Assembly (NCBI GenBank): GCA_963788205.1
Contig: CAWBGG010000005.1
Location: 310,001-374,000, forward strand
Source: CAVVMA01 sp963788205
GTDB lineage: Bacteria; Desulfobacterota; Binatia; Binatales; Binataceae
Length of the DNA stretch: 64,000 bases
Reading direction: 5' to 3'
In this document: positions 35,505-43,925 of the stretch, in pieces
How the letters are laid out: the number at the start of each line of letters is the position of its first letter
Position numbering within the stretch: position 1 is the stretch's first letter
Notes under the pieces: model-generated
The model's database searches: none
What the model saw: the letters and a program-made list of their open reading frames with translations, nothing else
Told to the model about the DNA's origin: nothing
Position numbers and translations under genes: made by a program

Positions 35505-35672
35505 CACGATGTCCTCCCCGACTCCCAGCATAACCCCGGCGCACAGCGCAGACTATCGCCCGGCCTCAGGAGCGCTCGGACGGCGCGGCGTGGTTGATAA
35601 TGTTGACACCATGTATACACGGCGTGTAGAGGTTGGGATGGGTAATCTTTGCCGGTCGCGTAGCGAACGTTT

Positions 35673-35918
35673 ATGCCGACAATTTCCAAGTGGGGCAATA
35701 GCCTTGCCGTGCGCATCCCGGCGCGCTTTGCGGAGACTGCGGGCCTCGCAGAGGGTACGGCAGTCGACCTGAAAGTCCAGTCCGGCCGCCTTGTCGTGGC
35801 GCCGATCCGTGGCCAAAAACGCAAATATGACTTGCGGCGTCTGGTCGGCAAAATCACCCCGGAGAATCGCCACAAGCTGCTGGAATGGGGCAGGCCGGTT
35901 GGTAAGGAAGTTTGGTAG
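35673..35918 (+). CDS. AbrB/MazE-type antitoxin
   Basis: The 81-residue product has the swapped-hairpin AbrB fold signature ISKWGNSLAVRIPARFAETA and VDLKVQSGRLVVAPI, with a C-terminal tail (KYDLRRLVGK and on) that would bind the toxin. It is the antitoxin of a MazEF-type pair and probably autoregulates the unit. The toxin frame follows in the same frame after its TAG stop. Confidence 0.85.
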   Translation: MPTISKWGNSLAVRIPARFAETAGLAEGTAVDLKVQSGRLVVAPIRGQKRKYDLRRLVGKITPENRHKLLEWGRPVGKEVW

Positions 35919-35924
35919 ACCGTC

Positions 35925-36263
35925 ACGGCCAGGTACGTCCCAGAACGCGGCGATTTTATCCGGCTAGACTTTGATCCGGTCTACGGGCGAGAACAAGCCG
36001 GACTTCGGCCGGCGGTCGTGCTGACCTCTTCCCCATTTAATGGCCGGACCGACCTGGTGGTGGTATGTCCGATCACCAATCAAATTAAAGGCTATCCTTT
36101 CGAGGTCGAAATCCCGGCCGGTGGCGCAGTCACCGGAGCAATTCTGGTCGACCAGATCAAAACGGTCGATTGGAAGAACCGGACGGCAAAGTTCCTCGCC
36201 AGATGCCCCGCCGCGGTGTTAGCCGATGTCGACGCAAAACTTCGCGCGCTCCTGACTCTGTGA
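35925..36263 (+). CDS. MazF/PemK-type toxin, ACG at the expected start
   Basis: The frame directly after the antitoxin encodes a full MazF-type endoribonuclease: ARYVPERGDFIRLDFDP, then EQAGLRPAVVLTSSPFN, VVVCPITNQIKGYPFEV and ILVDQIKTVDW. Homologues begin with Met before ARYVPERGD, but here that codon is ACG (35925-35927); the first standard start in frame is a GTG at 36018, inside the core fold. Either ACG works as a weak start, or the toxin has lost its start. With ACG it is 112 residues, the normal length. Confidence 0.7.
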   Translation, partial: TARYVPERGDFIRLDFDPVYGREQAGLRPAVVLTSSPFNGRTDLVVVCPITNQIKGYPFEVEIPAGGAVTGAILVDQIKTVDWKNRTAKFLARCPAAVLADVDAKLRALLTL

Positions 36264-36297
36264 ACTTTCCCGTCGCAAACGGTAGAGGAGGGCTACG

Positions 36298-37668
36298 GTG
36301 ACAGCGCCCCGGTCTGCCGAGCCGTTTAGCCGTTCGGTGGAGATCTTCTTTGTTCTGGTACTACTCGGGCTGGGGATAGCCGTGATTTCGGATGCGCCGC
36401 TGGCCTTTGACGCGGCCTCTTACTTCTTCCTGCTGCTTGACCGTCACCAGTTCGCCGTGCATCACAGCCGATTCATAAGTATTCCACTTCAGATTCCGAT
36501 GCTGGCCGCTACCAGCCTCACTCAAAACGTCCGCGTGTTGCGGCTGATCTACTGCGCGACCTATGCGTCAGTTCCGGCCCTCAGCCTGGCGGCGTGCTGG
36601 CTCATCTGCCGCTCGCGGCGTCCTTCCCTCTTCATCTGGCCGGCCATGTCAATATGTATCGGCGCGCTCCCCGGGCAGTTGTATTTCATTGCCGGATGCA
36701 TCATGTCGGCGACCCTGATGTGGCCGGCGCTGCTTGGGGTCCTGCTTGCAGGACCTGCGCTCGCCTTCCCCCTGGTCGCGATAGCATCAATCGGCGCGGC
36801 GGTTTCGCATCCCTGCGCCGCCATCCCGCTGGCCTTTACGATGCTGGTCGCGATTGTATCTGCGATTGTTCGGCCCCCAGTGCGAAAAACGTCACTGTGG
36901 TTTGCTTTGGGTGCAGGGATACTATTACTCGCACGGACGCTCGCACCGCTCGACAAATATGAAAGAGGGAGACTCAGCCTTCACACGGTCGTCTTAACAC
37001 TGCACCAGGCCGTGTTCGGATGGCCGCTGGTTGCATTAGGCTTCACCTTCGTCGCCGCTCTTGTCTGCCTGACTTCTGCGGGGTCGTTTGCGCGCAGGCT
37101 TCTGGCTGTACCGCTGTGCCTCGCCGGCTTGGCTCTGCTCGTATGGGCGTTTAGCCCGGCAGACTGGATGAAGTGCTCGAGATTCAAATATTGGGTGCCA
37201 CCGGTTTCGCTGATCTTCATGACCGGGGCCGCATTGGAGGTGCTGAGGCCGGGAGCCTCGGCCCAGCCACAGCCACAGCCGCCAGCGGCCCAGCTCTCGG
37301 CATTGCCGGTGATCGGAGCGGTTTTCCTGGTCGTCCTTTCGATTCAGAGTCTGCAATGGGGGCGAATGAGCCGCAGGCTCACGCAGGATCTGGTGGCTTC
37401 CGATCGCGGCTGCGTTTCCCAGACTTCTGTCGCCTGGATTCGCCAGACTGCGCTGGACTATTGGACTGTGACGTTCTATGCAGCCGATTTGCAAGGGCGG
37501 AAACCGAGGACATTGCTGCTTGCGAATGATCGCGCATGCGGAACCTTCGCCCGGACCGGCGATGCGACTTTTGTGGACAACGGAAGCCTCCGGGCCGTCA
37601 GGGGTCGCGGTAGCGGCTGGTTTGACTTTGAAGATGCCCGGTCAAGAACCGAGCGGCCGCCGAGCTGA
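36298..37668 (+). CDS. Polytopic membrane protein, glycosyltransferase-associated
   Basis: The 456-residue protein has about nine to ten hydrophobic segments, from FFVLVLLGLGIAVI near the N-terminus to ALPVIGAVFLVVLSI near 345, and a hydrophilic C-terminal domain of about 110 residues. An early DAASYFFLL after the first helix resembles the loop of GT-C-type enzymes, but no firm family can be given. A GTG start follows GAGGAGGG. Two glycosyltransferase-type genes follow on the same strand, so a role in glycan assembly is plausible. Confidence 0.5.
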   Translation: MTAPRSAEPFSRSVEIFFVLVLLGLGIAVISDAPLAFDAASYFFLLLDRHQFAVHHSRFISIPLQIPMLAATSLTQNVRVLRLIYCATYASVPALSLAACWLICRSRRPSLFIWPAMSICIGALPGQLYFIAGCIMSATLMWPALLGVLLAGPALAFPLVAIASIGAAVSHPCAAIPLAFTMLVAIVSAIVRPPVRKTSLWFALGAGILLLARTLAPLDKYERGRLSLHTVVLTLHQAVFGWPLVALGFTFVAALVCLTSAGSFARRLLAVPLCLAGLALLVWAFSPADWMKCSRFKYWVPPVSLIFMTGAALEVLRPGASAQPQPQPPAAQLSALPVIGAVFLVVLSIQSLQWGRMSRRLTQDLVASDRGCVSQTSVAWIRQTALDYWTVTFYAADLQGRKPRTLLLANDRACGTFARTGDATFVDNGSLRAVRGRGSGWFDFEDARSRTERPPS

Positions 37669-37713
37669 ACCATGGTGCCGAAAACTCCAGGGTTCGGGGC
37701 GAAAGCTCCGTTG

Positions 37714-37730
37714 CGGGTTCGAGTCTCGCC
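37714..37730 (+). other. tRNA T-arm-like sequence
   Basis: GCGGG-TTCGAGT-CTCGC forms a normal five-pair T-stem with a canonical TTCGAGT loop, but upstream bases do not form the other tRNA arms or a matching acceptor strand. It may be the scar of a tRNA 3' end, as left by an integrated element, or chance. Confidence 0.25.
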
Positions 37731-37836
37731 CCCGATGCTCGGCGTCGGGCGAAAAATCAAAGCGTGAGGCGCTCTGCACTCCGGCGCTGTTTAGTATAAA
37801 AGAGCAGTCCTGAGGCGATACGGGGGGGGAATTCCG

Positions 37837-38781
37837 ATGCTGTGGGCGATCACGTCGTACTTCAATCCGGCTGGCTATAAGAGCCGGTCGGCAAACTACC
37901 GGACCTTCAGGAAGCACCTGGCGGTCCCACTCGTCACGGTTGAGTTGTCCTTCAACGGGCGTTTCGAGCTCCAACCCGGCGACGCGGACATTCTCGTGCA
38001 ACTCGCCGGCGGCGACGTATTGTGGCAAAAGGAGCGCCTTCTGAACATAGCGTTGCGCCATCTCCCCGCCGCTTGCGACGCCGTCGCGTGGCTCGATTGC
38101 GATATCATTTTCGGCTCCGATGACTGGGCCGAGCGCGCCCGCGCCGCCCTCAACGAGTTCTCGATGGTTCATCTGTTCAGCGAAATCTGGATGCTCGCGC
38201 CAGGCGCCCTCCCCGATCCGTCCGGCTGGTCTTCGGTCAGGTGGATCCTTCCCGGGGTGGGACGCAGCATCGCGCGCGGCGAGCTCGGACCCGATGACAT
38301 GGCCGTGTCAGACCCGCCCACAGGATCGCGCCCGCTTCAGGGGTTCGCATGGGCAGCGCCCCGGGCTTTGCTCGAGCGCCACGGATTTTACGACGCTCGC
38401 GTCGGCGGCGGAGGTGATCGCGCGATCCTCTGTGCCGGATTGGGGCAATTCGATTACTGCGTGAATGCTCAGATGATGAACGATCGATCTATCGGGCACT
38501 ATCGGGCCTGGGGCGATCGCTTCTACGCCGACGTCCGGGGCAAAATCGGCTACGTCGAAGGCCGCATCTTCCATCTCTGGCACGGCGCCTACCCTCACCG
38601 CCGGTATCGTGAACGCCATCTCGAGTTGGCCAAATATGGCTTCGATCCGTTTACCGACATCGCACTTGACGCGAACGGTTGCTGGCGATGGAACTCCGAC
38701 AAGCCGGGTCTGCACGACTACATGCGAAGCTACTTTCCGTCGCGACACGAGGATGGTGATCCCGCGCCGGAGCATTCCTGA
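37837..38781 (+). CDS. Glycosyltransferase-like protein
   Basis: The 314-residue protein has a nucleotide-sugar-type strand with AVAWLDCDIIFGSDDW (DCD, a DxD motif for metal and nucleotide-sugar binding) and later aromatic-rich elements such as GYVEGRIFHLWHG. This fits a GT-A-fold transferase, though the exact family is not recognised. It starts behind GGGGGGGAATTCCG. The gene is followed 24 bp later by a second glycosyltransferase, suggesting joint action on a glycan or glycolipid. Confidence 0.6.
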   Translation: MLWAITSYFNPAGYKSRSANYRTFRKHLAVPLVTVELSFNGRFELQPGDADILVQLAGGDVLWQKERLLNIALRHLPAACDAVAWLDCDIIFGSDDWAERARAALNEFSMVHLFSEIWMLAPGALPDPSGWSSVRWILPGVGRSIARGELGPDDMAVSDPPTGSRPLQGFAWAAPRALLERHGFYDARVGGGGDRAILCAGLGQFDYCVNAQMMNDRSIGHYRAWGDRFYADVRGKIGYVEGRIFHLWHGAYPHRRYRERHLELAKYGFDPFTDIALDANGCWRWNSDKPGLHDYMRSYFPSRHEDGDPAPEHS

Positions 38782-38805
38782 GGCGCTAGAGCAGTAAGCT
38801 ACTTG

Positions 38806-40161
38806 ATGCGGCGAGTGCTTTTCCTGATCGACCGGTTTCCCAGTCACCTCTACGCGTCGTTTGGCCTCGCGCGCCGGCTGGAGAAGATTGGATGTGCGGT
38901 CGAGTACTGGGGTGATCCCGCCGCCGGCGCGATCGTCAAATCCCAGGGACTCAACTTCCGGCCGCTTGACGGCCTCTGGTCTCGATGGCCGGAGGAGCTT
39001 CATGCGCTGCGCGAAGTGCCCCGCGTCCTGAGCTCGGAGACCATCGCGAGGCGCCGGAGAGCAGAGCAGGTTCGCGACTCGATTCACCGGGTCCAGCAGG
39101 CGATCGACCTCAACCTGCTCGCCTTCAGGCCGGATCTGGTGATCCTCGATCCATTTCTCCTGGGCTACGGACCGTTGTTTTTCCAGCGCGGAATGCCCGC
39201 AGTCGTACTGAACACGAAAGCGCCCGCCGGGCCAGACGCATTGGTCCCGCCCTACACCTCCGCTTTGATTCCGGGCGAGAGCCTTTCGCGTCGCGCGCTG
39301 GTTGGTTTCGCCTGGCTCGGCCGCCGCCTGAGCTACCGCACTCGACGCCTGGCGATACTCGCCACTAGGTATGCTGGCGTGTACGTGCACGAGCATCTGG
39401 TCGCCGAAATTGCGCGACAGGCGAATTTTCCATTGGACGCGGAACGAGTAGTCGATTGGCTACCCTTTGATCTCCACTTTCGATCGATACCGGAGTGGGT
39501 GCTCTGGCTTCCTGAGATGGATCTGCCACGCGCGCAGCCGCTTCCGGACCGTACCAAGTACATTGGCCCGTCGGTGGACCTGGAGCGGGTCAAGCGGCAT
39601 GCTCCCGTCACCAGGGCGGCTGGTCAGAAGTTGGTTTACGTGTCGGTCGGGACGATGCAGGGAAGGAATGACAGCGATGTGAGGTTTCTCTCCAAGGTCA
39701 TCGAGGCCTTCAGCGCGCTGCCGGACATAGCCGTGGTGATCTCAGCCGCAACCAGGCCCACGCTGGCCGCGCTCCCCGCGCCACCCCCCAACGTGCACAC
39801 TTTCGCCTTCCTGCCCCAACTCCAGCTTCTGGACAGCGCGGATTTGATGATTACTCACGGTGGAGCGGGCGCGTATCGCGAATGTATCGTCAAGCAGGTT
39901 CCGATGCTCGTGTATCCACGCAACGGGGATCAATTCGGCAACTCGGCGCGAATCGTTTTTCATGGCGCGGGCCTGCGCGGCCGCCGCTTCCGCGCGACTC
40001 CCGCGTCCATCCGCCGCAATGCCCTGCGCATCTTGGGCGACGCAAGCTTTCGCCGGAACATCGTGCAAATCAGGAAGTATCTCGAGCACTATGAGTCCGA
40101 CGCCTTTCTCTGCGCGGCCCTGGACGATGCGATAAATCAGCCCGGCGTCGGCAACCGATAA
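38806..40161 (+). CDS. UDP-glycosyltransferase-like (GT1-type) protein
   Basis: The 451-residue product has a GT-B pattern: an N-terminal MRRVLFLIDRFPSHLYASFG, a central VYVSVGTMQGRN and the C-terminal donor-binding signature LMITHGGAGAYRECIVKQVP followed by NGDQFGNS. These are hallmarks of UGT/GT1 enzymes, which glycosylate small molecules or lipids. The ATG at 38806 is preferred over the TTG three bases earlier. It is 24 bp from the preceding GT-like gene. Confidence 0.78.
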   Translation: MRRVLFLIDRFPSHLYASFGLARRLEKIGCAVEYWGDPAAGAIVKSQGLNFRPLDGLWSRWPEELHALREVPRVLSSETIARRRRAEQVRDSIHRVQQAIDLNLLAFRPDLVILDPFLLGYGPLFFQRGMPAVVLNTKAPAGPDALVPPYTSALIPGESLSRRALVGFAWLGRRLSYRTRRLAILATRYAGVYVHEHLVAEIARQANFPLDAERVVDWLPFDLHFRSIPEWVLWLPEMDLPRAQPLPDRTKYIGPSVDLERVKRHAPVTRAAGQKLVYVSVGTMQGRNDSDVRFLSKVIEAFSALPDIAVVISAATRPTLAALPAPPPNVHTFAFLPQLQLLDSADLMITHGGAGAYRECIVKQVPMLVYPRNGDQFGNSARIVFHGAGLRGRRFRATPASIRRNALRILGDASFRRNIVQIRKYLEHYESDAFLCAALDDAINQPGVGNR

Positions 40162-40198
40162 TTCCGGGCAATTTTTCCATGCCGCTCGACGACGTGAT

Positions 40199-40696
40199 CT
40201 ATTCCCGCGTGATCTCCTCCCGATAGATCGCGGCTTGGCCGGGGCCCTCGGCGACCGACACCTCGATCGCGACAATGTCGGCGAGCGCGGCGCGTGCGCT
40301 CAGCGCTGCGCGCAACTCGTTGAAGATGAAGCGCGCCAGCTCTTCGGCGGAGCTGTGCACGATCGGCAACGCGCAAACATCTTTCGCCGGCAGCACGAAC
40401 TCGTCGCTCTCGTAACGCACCCTGATTCGATCGCCGTCGCGCTCGATCTTCAGGCAATCGCTGTTGAGCGGAATGATCGTGCGCTCGTCGATGCGATCGA
40501 CGATCTCTTGGGTGAGCTTTTTGATCAGCCCGAAGTCGAGCACGTAGCCGGTGGCGGCCAGCCGTCCCTCGACCCGTACGCCGACCTGGTAGTTGTGGCC
40601 GTGCAGCGGCTCGCGAAAGCCCGGATAGGCGATAAAGTGGGCCGCCGAGAATTTGAGGTTCTCCTTGGCGACGTGAATCGAAAACGACGACTTCAT
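40199..40696 (-). CDS. 6-pyruvoyl-tetrahydropterin synthase family protein, PTPS-III-like
   Basis: The 165-residue protein has the zinc-binding histidines of the family (His20 in KFSAAHF, His32 and His34 in LHGHNY). QueD and PTPS have a catalytic Cys between them; here it is absent and the stretch reads GFREPLHGHNY with a Glu in its place. That Glu substitution is the mark of PTPS-III, which can replace FolB in folate synthesis in some bacteria. Start at 40696. It may act in folate or pterin metabolism rather than queuosine synthesis. Confidence 0.75.
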   Translation of the reverse strand: MKSSFSIHVAKENLKFSAAHFIAYPGFREPLHGHNYQVGVRVEGRLAATGYVLDFGLIKKLTQEIVDRIDERTIIPLNSDCLKIERDGDRIRVRYESDEFVLPAKDVCALPIVHSSAEELARFIFNELRAALSARAALADIVAIEVSVAEGPGQAAIYREEITRE

Positions 40697-40808
40697 TGGA
40701 TCGATCCATAGCCGAGCTACGCGCCTTAGCCTAGCGGTGCCGGGCGCGCACGCATCCCGCTCGGTGCGTTCCTTGAGATGCGGCGGCGGTTCTGTTAGCT
40801 GCACTCTC

Positions 40809-41660
40809 ATGCGCGTACAAGTTGGCGACATCAAGATGTTCTTCGACGTCGAGGGCGCCAAGCTGCGGCCCGACGGCCCCACGATGCGCGAGCTGCCGAC
40901 GCTGATCCTGCTCCACGGCGGGCCGGGCGGCGATCACTCGTCATTCAAGCCGCATTACGCGGCGCTGACCGACGTGGCGCAAATCGTCTACATCGACCAT
41001 CGCGGACAAGGCCGCAGCGATCGCAGCACGCCGGAGCTGTGGAACCTGGCGCGATGGGCCGACGACTTGAAGGCGTTCTGCGAGGCGACAGAGATCGTGC
41101 GGCCGATCGTGCTCGGCGTGTCGTTCGGCGGGTTCGTCGCGATCGCCTATGCGACCCGGTATCCCGACCATCCGGCGAAGCTCGTGCTGTGCAGCACGCG
41201 CGCTGGCTGGCCCGAGCCCGAACGCGAGGCAGCCGAGTTCGAGCGCCTGGGCGGCAAGCAGGCCGGCGACGCCGCGCGCCGCTATCTGTGCGGCGAAGAC
41301 CCCGATGCCGACGCGCTCCGCGACTACATCAAATTTTGCCGGCCGCTCTATTCGCGTGCGCCCTATAATCCGGAGCGCGACGCGCGCCAGCAGTGGAAGC
41401 TCGACGTCTTGGGCGCGTTTCGCAAGGGCGAGGATTACACCTTCGACTACCTGGACGACTTGAAGCGGATCAAATGCCCAACGCTGGTGCTGGCCGGCGA
41501 GGAAGATCCGATCACGCCGGCGTTTTACTCCGAGCAGATCGTGGCCGCGATGGCGCCGGGGCTGGTCCGCTTCGAGCAGTTTCCCAACGCCGGCCACGGT
41601 ATCTCCGCCGACGCGCCCGAACGGTTCTTCGCGGTGTTGCGGGAATTTATCACGTCCTGA
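40809..41660 (+). CDS. Alpha/beta hydrolase, proline-iminopeptidase-like
   Basis: The 283-residue protein has LLHGGPGGDHS (oxyanion region, HGGPGG is typical of the proline iminopeptidase group), DHRGQGRS, the nucleophile elbow LGVSFGG (Ser105), an acidic AGEEDPIT and the terminal NAGHGI His. Members release N-terminal proline or hydrolyse amides and esters. Start at 40809 (MRVQVGD); the frame is open upstream. It precedes the LLM oxidoreductase gene by 44 bp on the same strand. Confidence 0.8.
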   Translation: MRVQVGDIKMFFDVEGAKLRPDGPTMRELPTLILLHGGPGGDHSSFKPHYAALTDVAQIVYIDHRGQGRSDRSTPELWNLARWADDLKAFCEATEIVRPIVLGVSFGGFVAIAYATRYPDHPAKLVLCSTRAGWPEPEREAAEFERLGGKQAGDAARRYLCGEDPDADALRDYIKFCRPLYSRAPYNPERDARQQWKLDVLGAFRKGEDYTFDYLDDLKRIKCPTLVLAGEEDPITPAFYSEQIVAAMAPGLVRFEQFPNAGHGISADAPERFFAVLREFITS

Positions 41661-41704
41661 ATCTTTGCCGCGGAGCAAATATCCGCGAGACTGAGGCAAA
41701 TGCG

Positions 41705-42559
41705 ATGACCGACTTTGGCGTTGTGATGTTCCCGGCCGACTTTGCGATTCATCCGGCGGAGCTGGCGCGCGCCGTGGAGGAGCGCGGCTTCGGCTCGTTG
41801 TTCTTTCCCGAGCACATCCATATTCCGGCCTCGCGCAAGACGCCGTATCCCGGCGGCACCGAGATGACACGCGAATATTGGCAATCGCACGAGCCCTTCG
41901 TTGCGCTCGCCGCCGCCGCGGCGGTGACCTCGAAAATCAAGCTCGGCACCGCGGTATGCCTGGTGGTCGAGCGCGATCCGATCCTGCTCGCCAAGGAAGT
42001 CGCCTCGCTCGACACGATCTCGAACGGGCGCGTGGTGCTGGGAATCGGCGGCGGATGGAACGCCGAAGAGATGGAAAATCACGGCGTGCCGTTCAAGCGG
42101 CGCTGGAAAGTGGTGCGCGAGAAGGTGCTCGCGATGCGCGAGATCTGGACCAAGGAGGCGGCCGAGTTTCACGGCGAGTTCGTGAATTTCGACCCGATCT
42201 GGTGCGGTCCCAAGCCGGTGCAGAAGGGCGGCCCGCCGATCCTGCTGGGCTCGTTCTCCAAGCGCGCGTTCGAGCGGGTGGCCGAGTATTGCGACGGATG
42301 GATTCCGGTGAACATTCCGGGCTACGACTTCGCCGCCGCGGTCAAGGCGCTGCGCGAAACCGTTGAACGCGCCGGCCGCCGCCCTGATTCGTTGTCGTTG
42401 ACGATTCCGGGCGTCGCGCCGAAAGAGGAAGAGGCGCGCAAGTTCGTCGCGATGGGCTTCGATCGCGTCCTGTTCGGATTGCCGCCGGCCGGCCGCGACG
42501 TGATTATGGGACTGCTCGACCGCTACGCGGCGCTGGTGGCGAAACTCGCGCGCGGCTGA
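41705..42559 (+). CDS. LLM-class (luciferase-like) flavin- or F420-dependent oxidoreductase
   Basis: The 284-residue TIM-barrel protein begins MTDFGVVMFPADFAIHPAEL and has FFPEHIHIP, KLGTAVCLVVERDPILLAKE and GRVVLGIGGGWNAEEM, the typical features of the luciferase-like family often using F420 in actinobacteria and related soil bacteria. It is probably an oxidoreductase of an unknown substrate. It follows the hydrolase gene on the same strand. Confidence 0.83.
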   Translation: MTDFGVVMFPADFAIHPAELARAVEERGFGSLFFPEHIHIPASRKTPYPGGTEMTREYWQSHEPFVALAAAAAVTSKIKLGTAVCLVVERDPILLAKEVASLDTISNGRVVLGIGGGWNAEEMENHGVPFKRRWKVVREKVLAMREIWTKEAAEFHGEFVNFDPIWCGPKPVQKGGPPILLGSFSKRAFERVAEYCDGWIPVNIPGYDFAAAVKALRETVERAGRRPDSLSLTIPGVAPKEEEARKFVAMGFDRVLFGLPPAGRDVIMGLLDRYAALVAKLARG

Positions 42560-42603
42560 CGACCGGTATGTTCAGAGAGCCTCGCGTAACCATAGAAAAG
42601 AGG

Positions 42604-42745
42604 ATCGCTCCGCGTAGGTCCTTCGGCTTCGCTAGGCTCGCCTCAAGATGACATCCAAGGGGAGCCCTGCTTGTCATTCTGAGCCGAGCTTGCCGAAGGC
42701 GAAAGCCTGTCCTGAGGCTGCCGAAGGAAACCTACGCGGAGCGAT
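42604..42745. repeat. MITE-like inverted-repeat element
   Basis: Arms 42604-42627 and 42720-42745 are inverted repeats (ATCGCTCCGCGTAGG then CCTTCGGC, with a two-base gap between the arms). The interior holds GTCATTCTGAGCCGAGCTTG and TGTCCTGAGGCT. Part of the right arm and interior recurs at 30733-30775. No coding capacity. Confidence 0.65.
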
Positions 42746-42790
42746 TTGTCTGGCTTCCGGGTTGCGAACATCTCTGTTCAGGAATCAGCT

Positions 42791-43675
42791 TCACGGGCCG
42801 GCGAGTAGCACGGCTAGACTGGGATCGATCGCACCGGTAAAGCGCTCGCGATAGTGGGCGAGATCGAGCGACGTCGCCCGCTCGAAACGCTCGCGCTCGG
42901 CGTCGAGCGCGGCCGCCGTGTGGTACGCAACCTCGCGCCGCAATCTGGTGTCGGCGTGGATCCGGCCAGCCAGGTCGGCAACTCCCAGGCCGTGCACGCC
43001 GCCCAGGATGCATTCGGCGAAATATCCGATCTGGCCGTCGCGATCGATTGCGAGCCGATCGAGCGCGAGCGCCTCACCCAGGCTAAGAAGCCGGTCCATT
43101 CCGCATTCGCTCCGCCGCGAAGCCACACAGGGATCGCCGCTGCCGTCGTGGCCTGAACCGATCGCGACGATCGCGACGCGGCCGTCGTCCAGCGGCACGG
43201 GATGGAAAATGTATCCAGGCGAAGTGTACCCCACACGCTCGCAGAGCGCGCGGCGATAAGCGGGCAGATCGAACCCGGTACGCTGTGCGATGTCGAGCAG
43301 GTAGGCGCCGAGCGGCTGGCCGGCGGATTCGGCCAGCGCGATCAGCTCGGCGAACTTCTCAGGGCTGTACTCCTCGCGCCGCGCGATTCGCTGGGCCCAA
43401 TCGCGATCGAACACCAGTCCCAGCGCGCCGACTCCCGCTCCCTTGCCGGCGAGCCGCCCGGTGATTGGTTCTCCGGCCACGACAGGTTCGAGATCCATCG
43501 CGAGGTAGTCGCCGTGGCTGGAGGGCTTCGCCAGTCCGCGCCGGGCGTTGCCGAGCGAGACCGGAAACGCCTCGCGTGCCAGCAGGCGGCTGCCGCCGCC
43601 GCGCCGATGCGCGAGCATCCCGTAGCCTGAGAGCAGCGATCCGTAGCCAATCAGCAATAGCGTGTCGTTATACAT
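42791..43675 (-). CDS. Gamma-glutamylcyclotransferase-like protein
   Basis: The 294-residue product starts MYNDTLLLIGYGSLLSGYGM, with the YGSLL signature of the GGCT-like fold, and has RREEYSPEKF downstream, a likely place of the catalytic Glu. Such proteins cleave gamma-glutamyl amines or related amides. The length exceeds simple GGCT members; the C-terminal part (about 180-294) is helical and without assignment. Confidence 0.55.
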   Translation of the reverse strand: MYNDTLLLIGYGSLLSGYGMLAHRRGGGSRLLAREAFPVSLGNARRGLAKPSSHGDYLAMDLEPVVAGEPITGRLAGKGAGVGALGLVFDRDWAQRIARREEYSPEKFAELIALAESAGQPLGAYLLDIAQRTGFDLPAYRRALCERVGYTSPGYIFHPVPLDDGRVAIVAIGSGHDGSGDPCVASRRSECGMDRLLSLGEALALDRLAIDRDGQIGYFAECILGGVHGLGVADLAGRIHADTRLRREVAYHTAAALDAERERFERATSLDLAHYRERFTGAIDPSLAVLLAGP

Positions 43676-43698
43676 GAGGCGTTGTGTTGTGGGTCGGT

Positions 43699-43871
43699 GC
43701 CCTCACCCGCGTGTCACGGCGTTTGCAAAAACGGCAAACGCCGCGCCACTCGCCGTCTCCCGGAGGGAGAGGGAATCTGTGGAGTCCCGTACTCAAGTGC
43801 AAACGCCATCTGATCACCTCTCTTCCCGCACTGGATTCCCTCTCCCTCCGGGAGAGGGCCAGGGTGAGGGC
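43699..43871. repeat. Nested palindromic element with CCCTCACCC ends
   Basis: GCCCTCACCC (43699-43708) and GGGTGAGGGC (43862-43871) frame an inner inverted pair, CTCCCGGAGGGAGAGGGAAT near 43757 and its inverse near 43832. The architecture is the same as that of the element at 30514-30675, with similar end sequences. Confidence 0.65.
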
Positions 43872-43925
43872 GCATCCGCCAGTAAATGCAAGCTCAACCT
43901 TTTTTCGCCAACCCAGCGGGATTCA

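Noticed and set aside
37680..37745. Complete tRNA gene
   Set aside because: Only the T-arm folds; D arm, anticodon arm and matching acceptor strand are missing.
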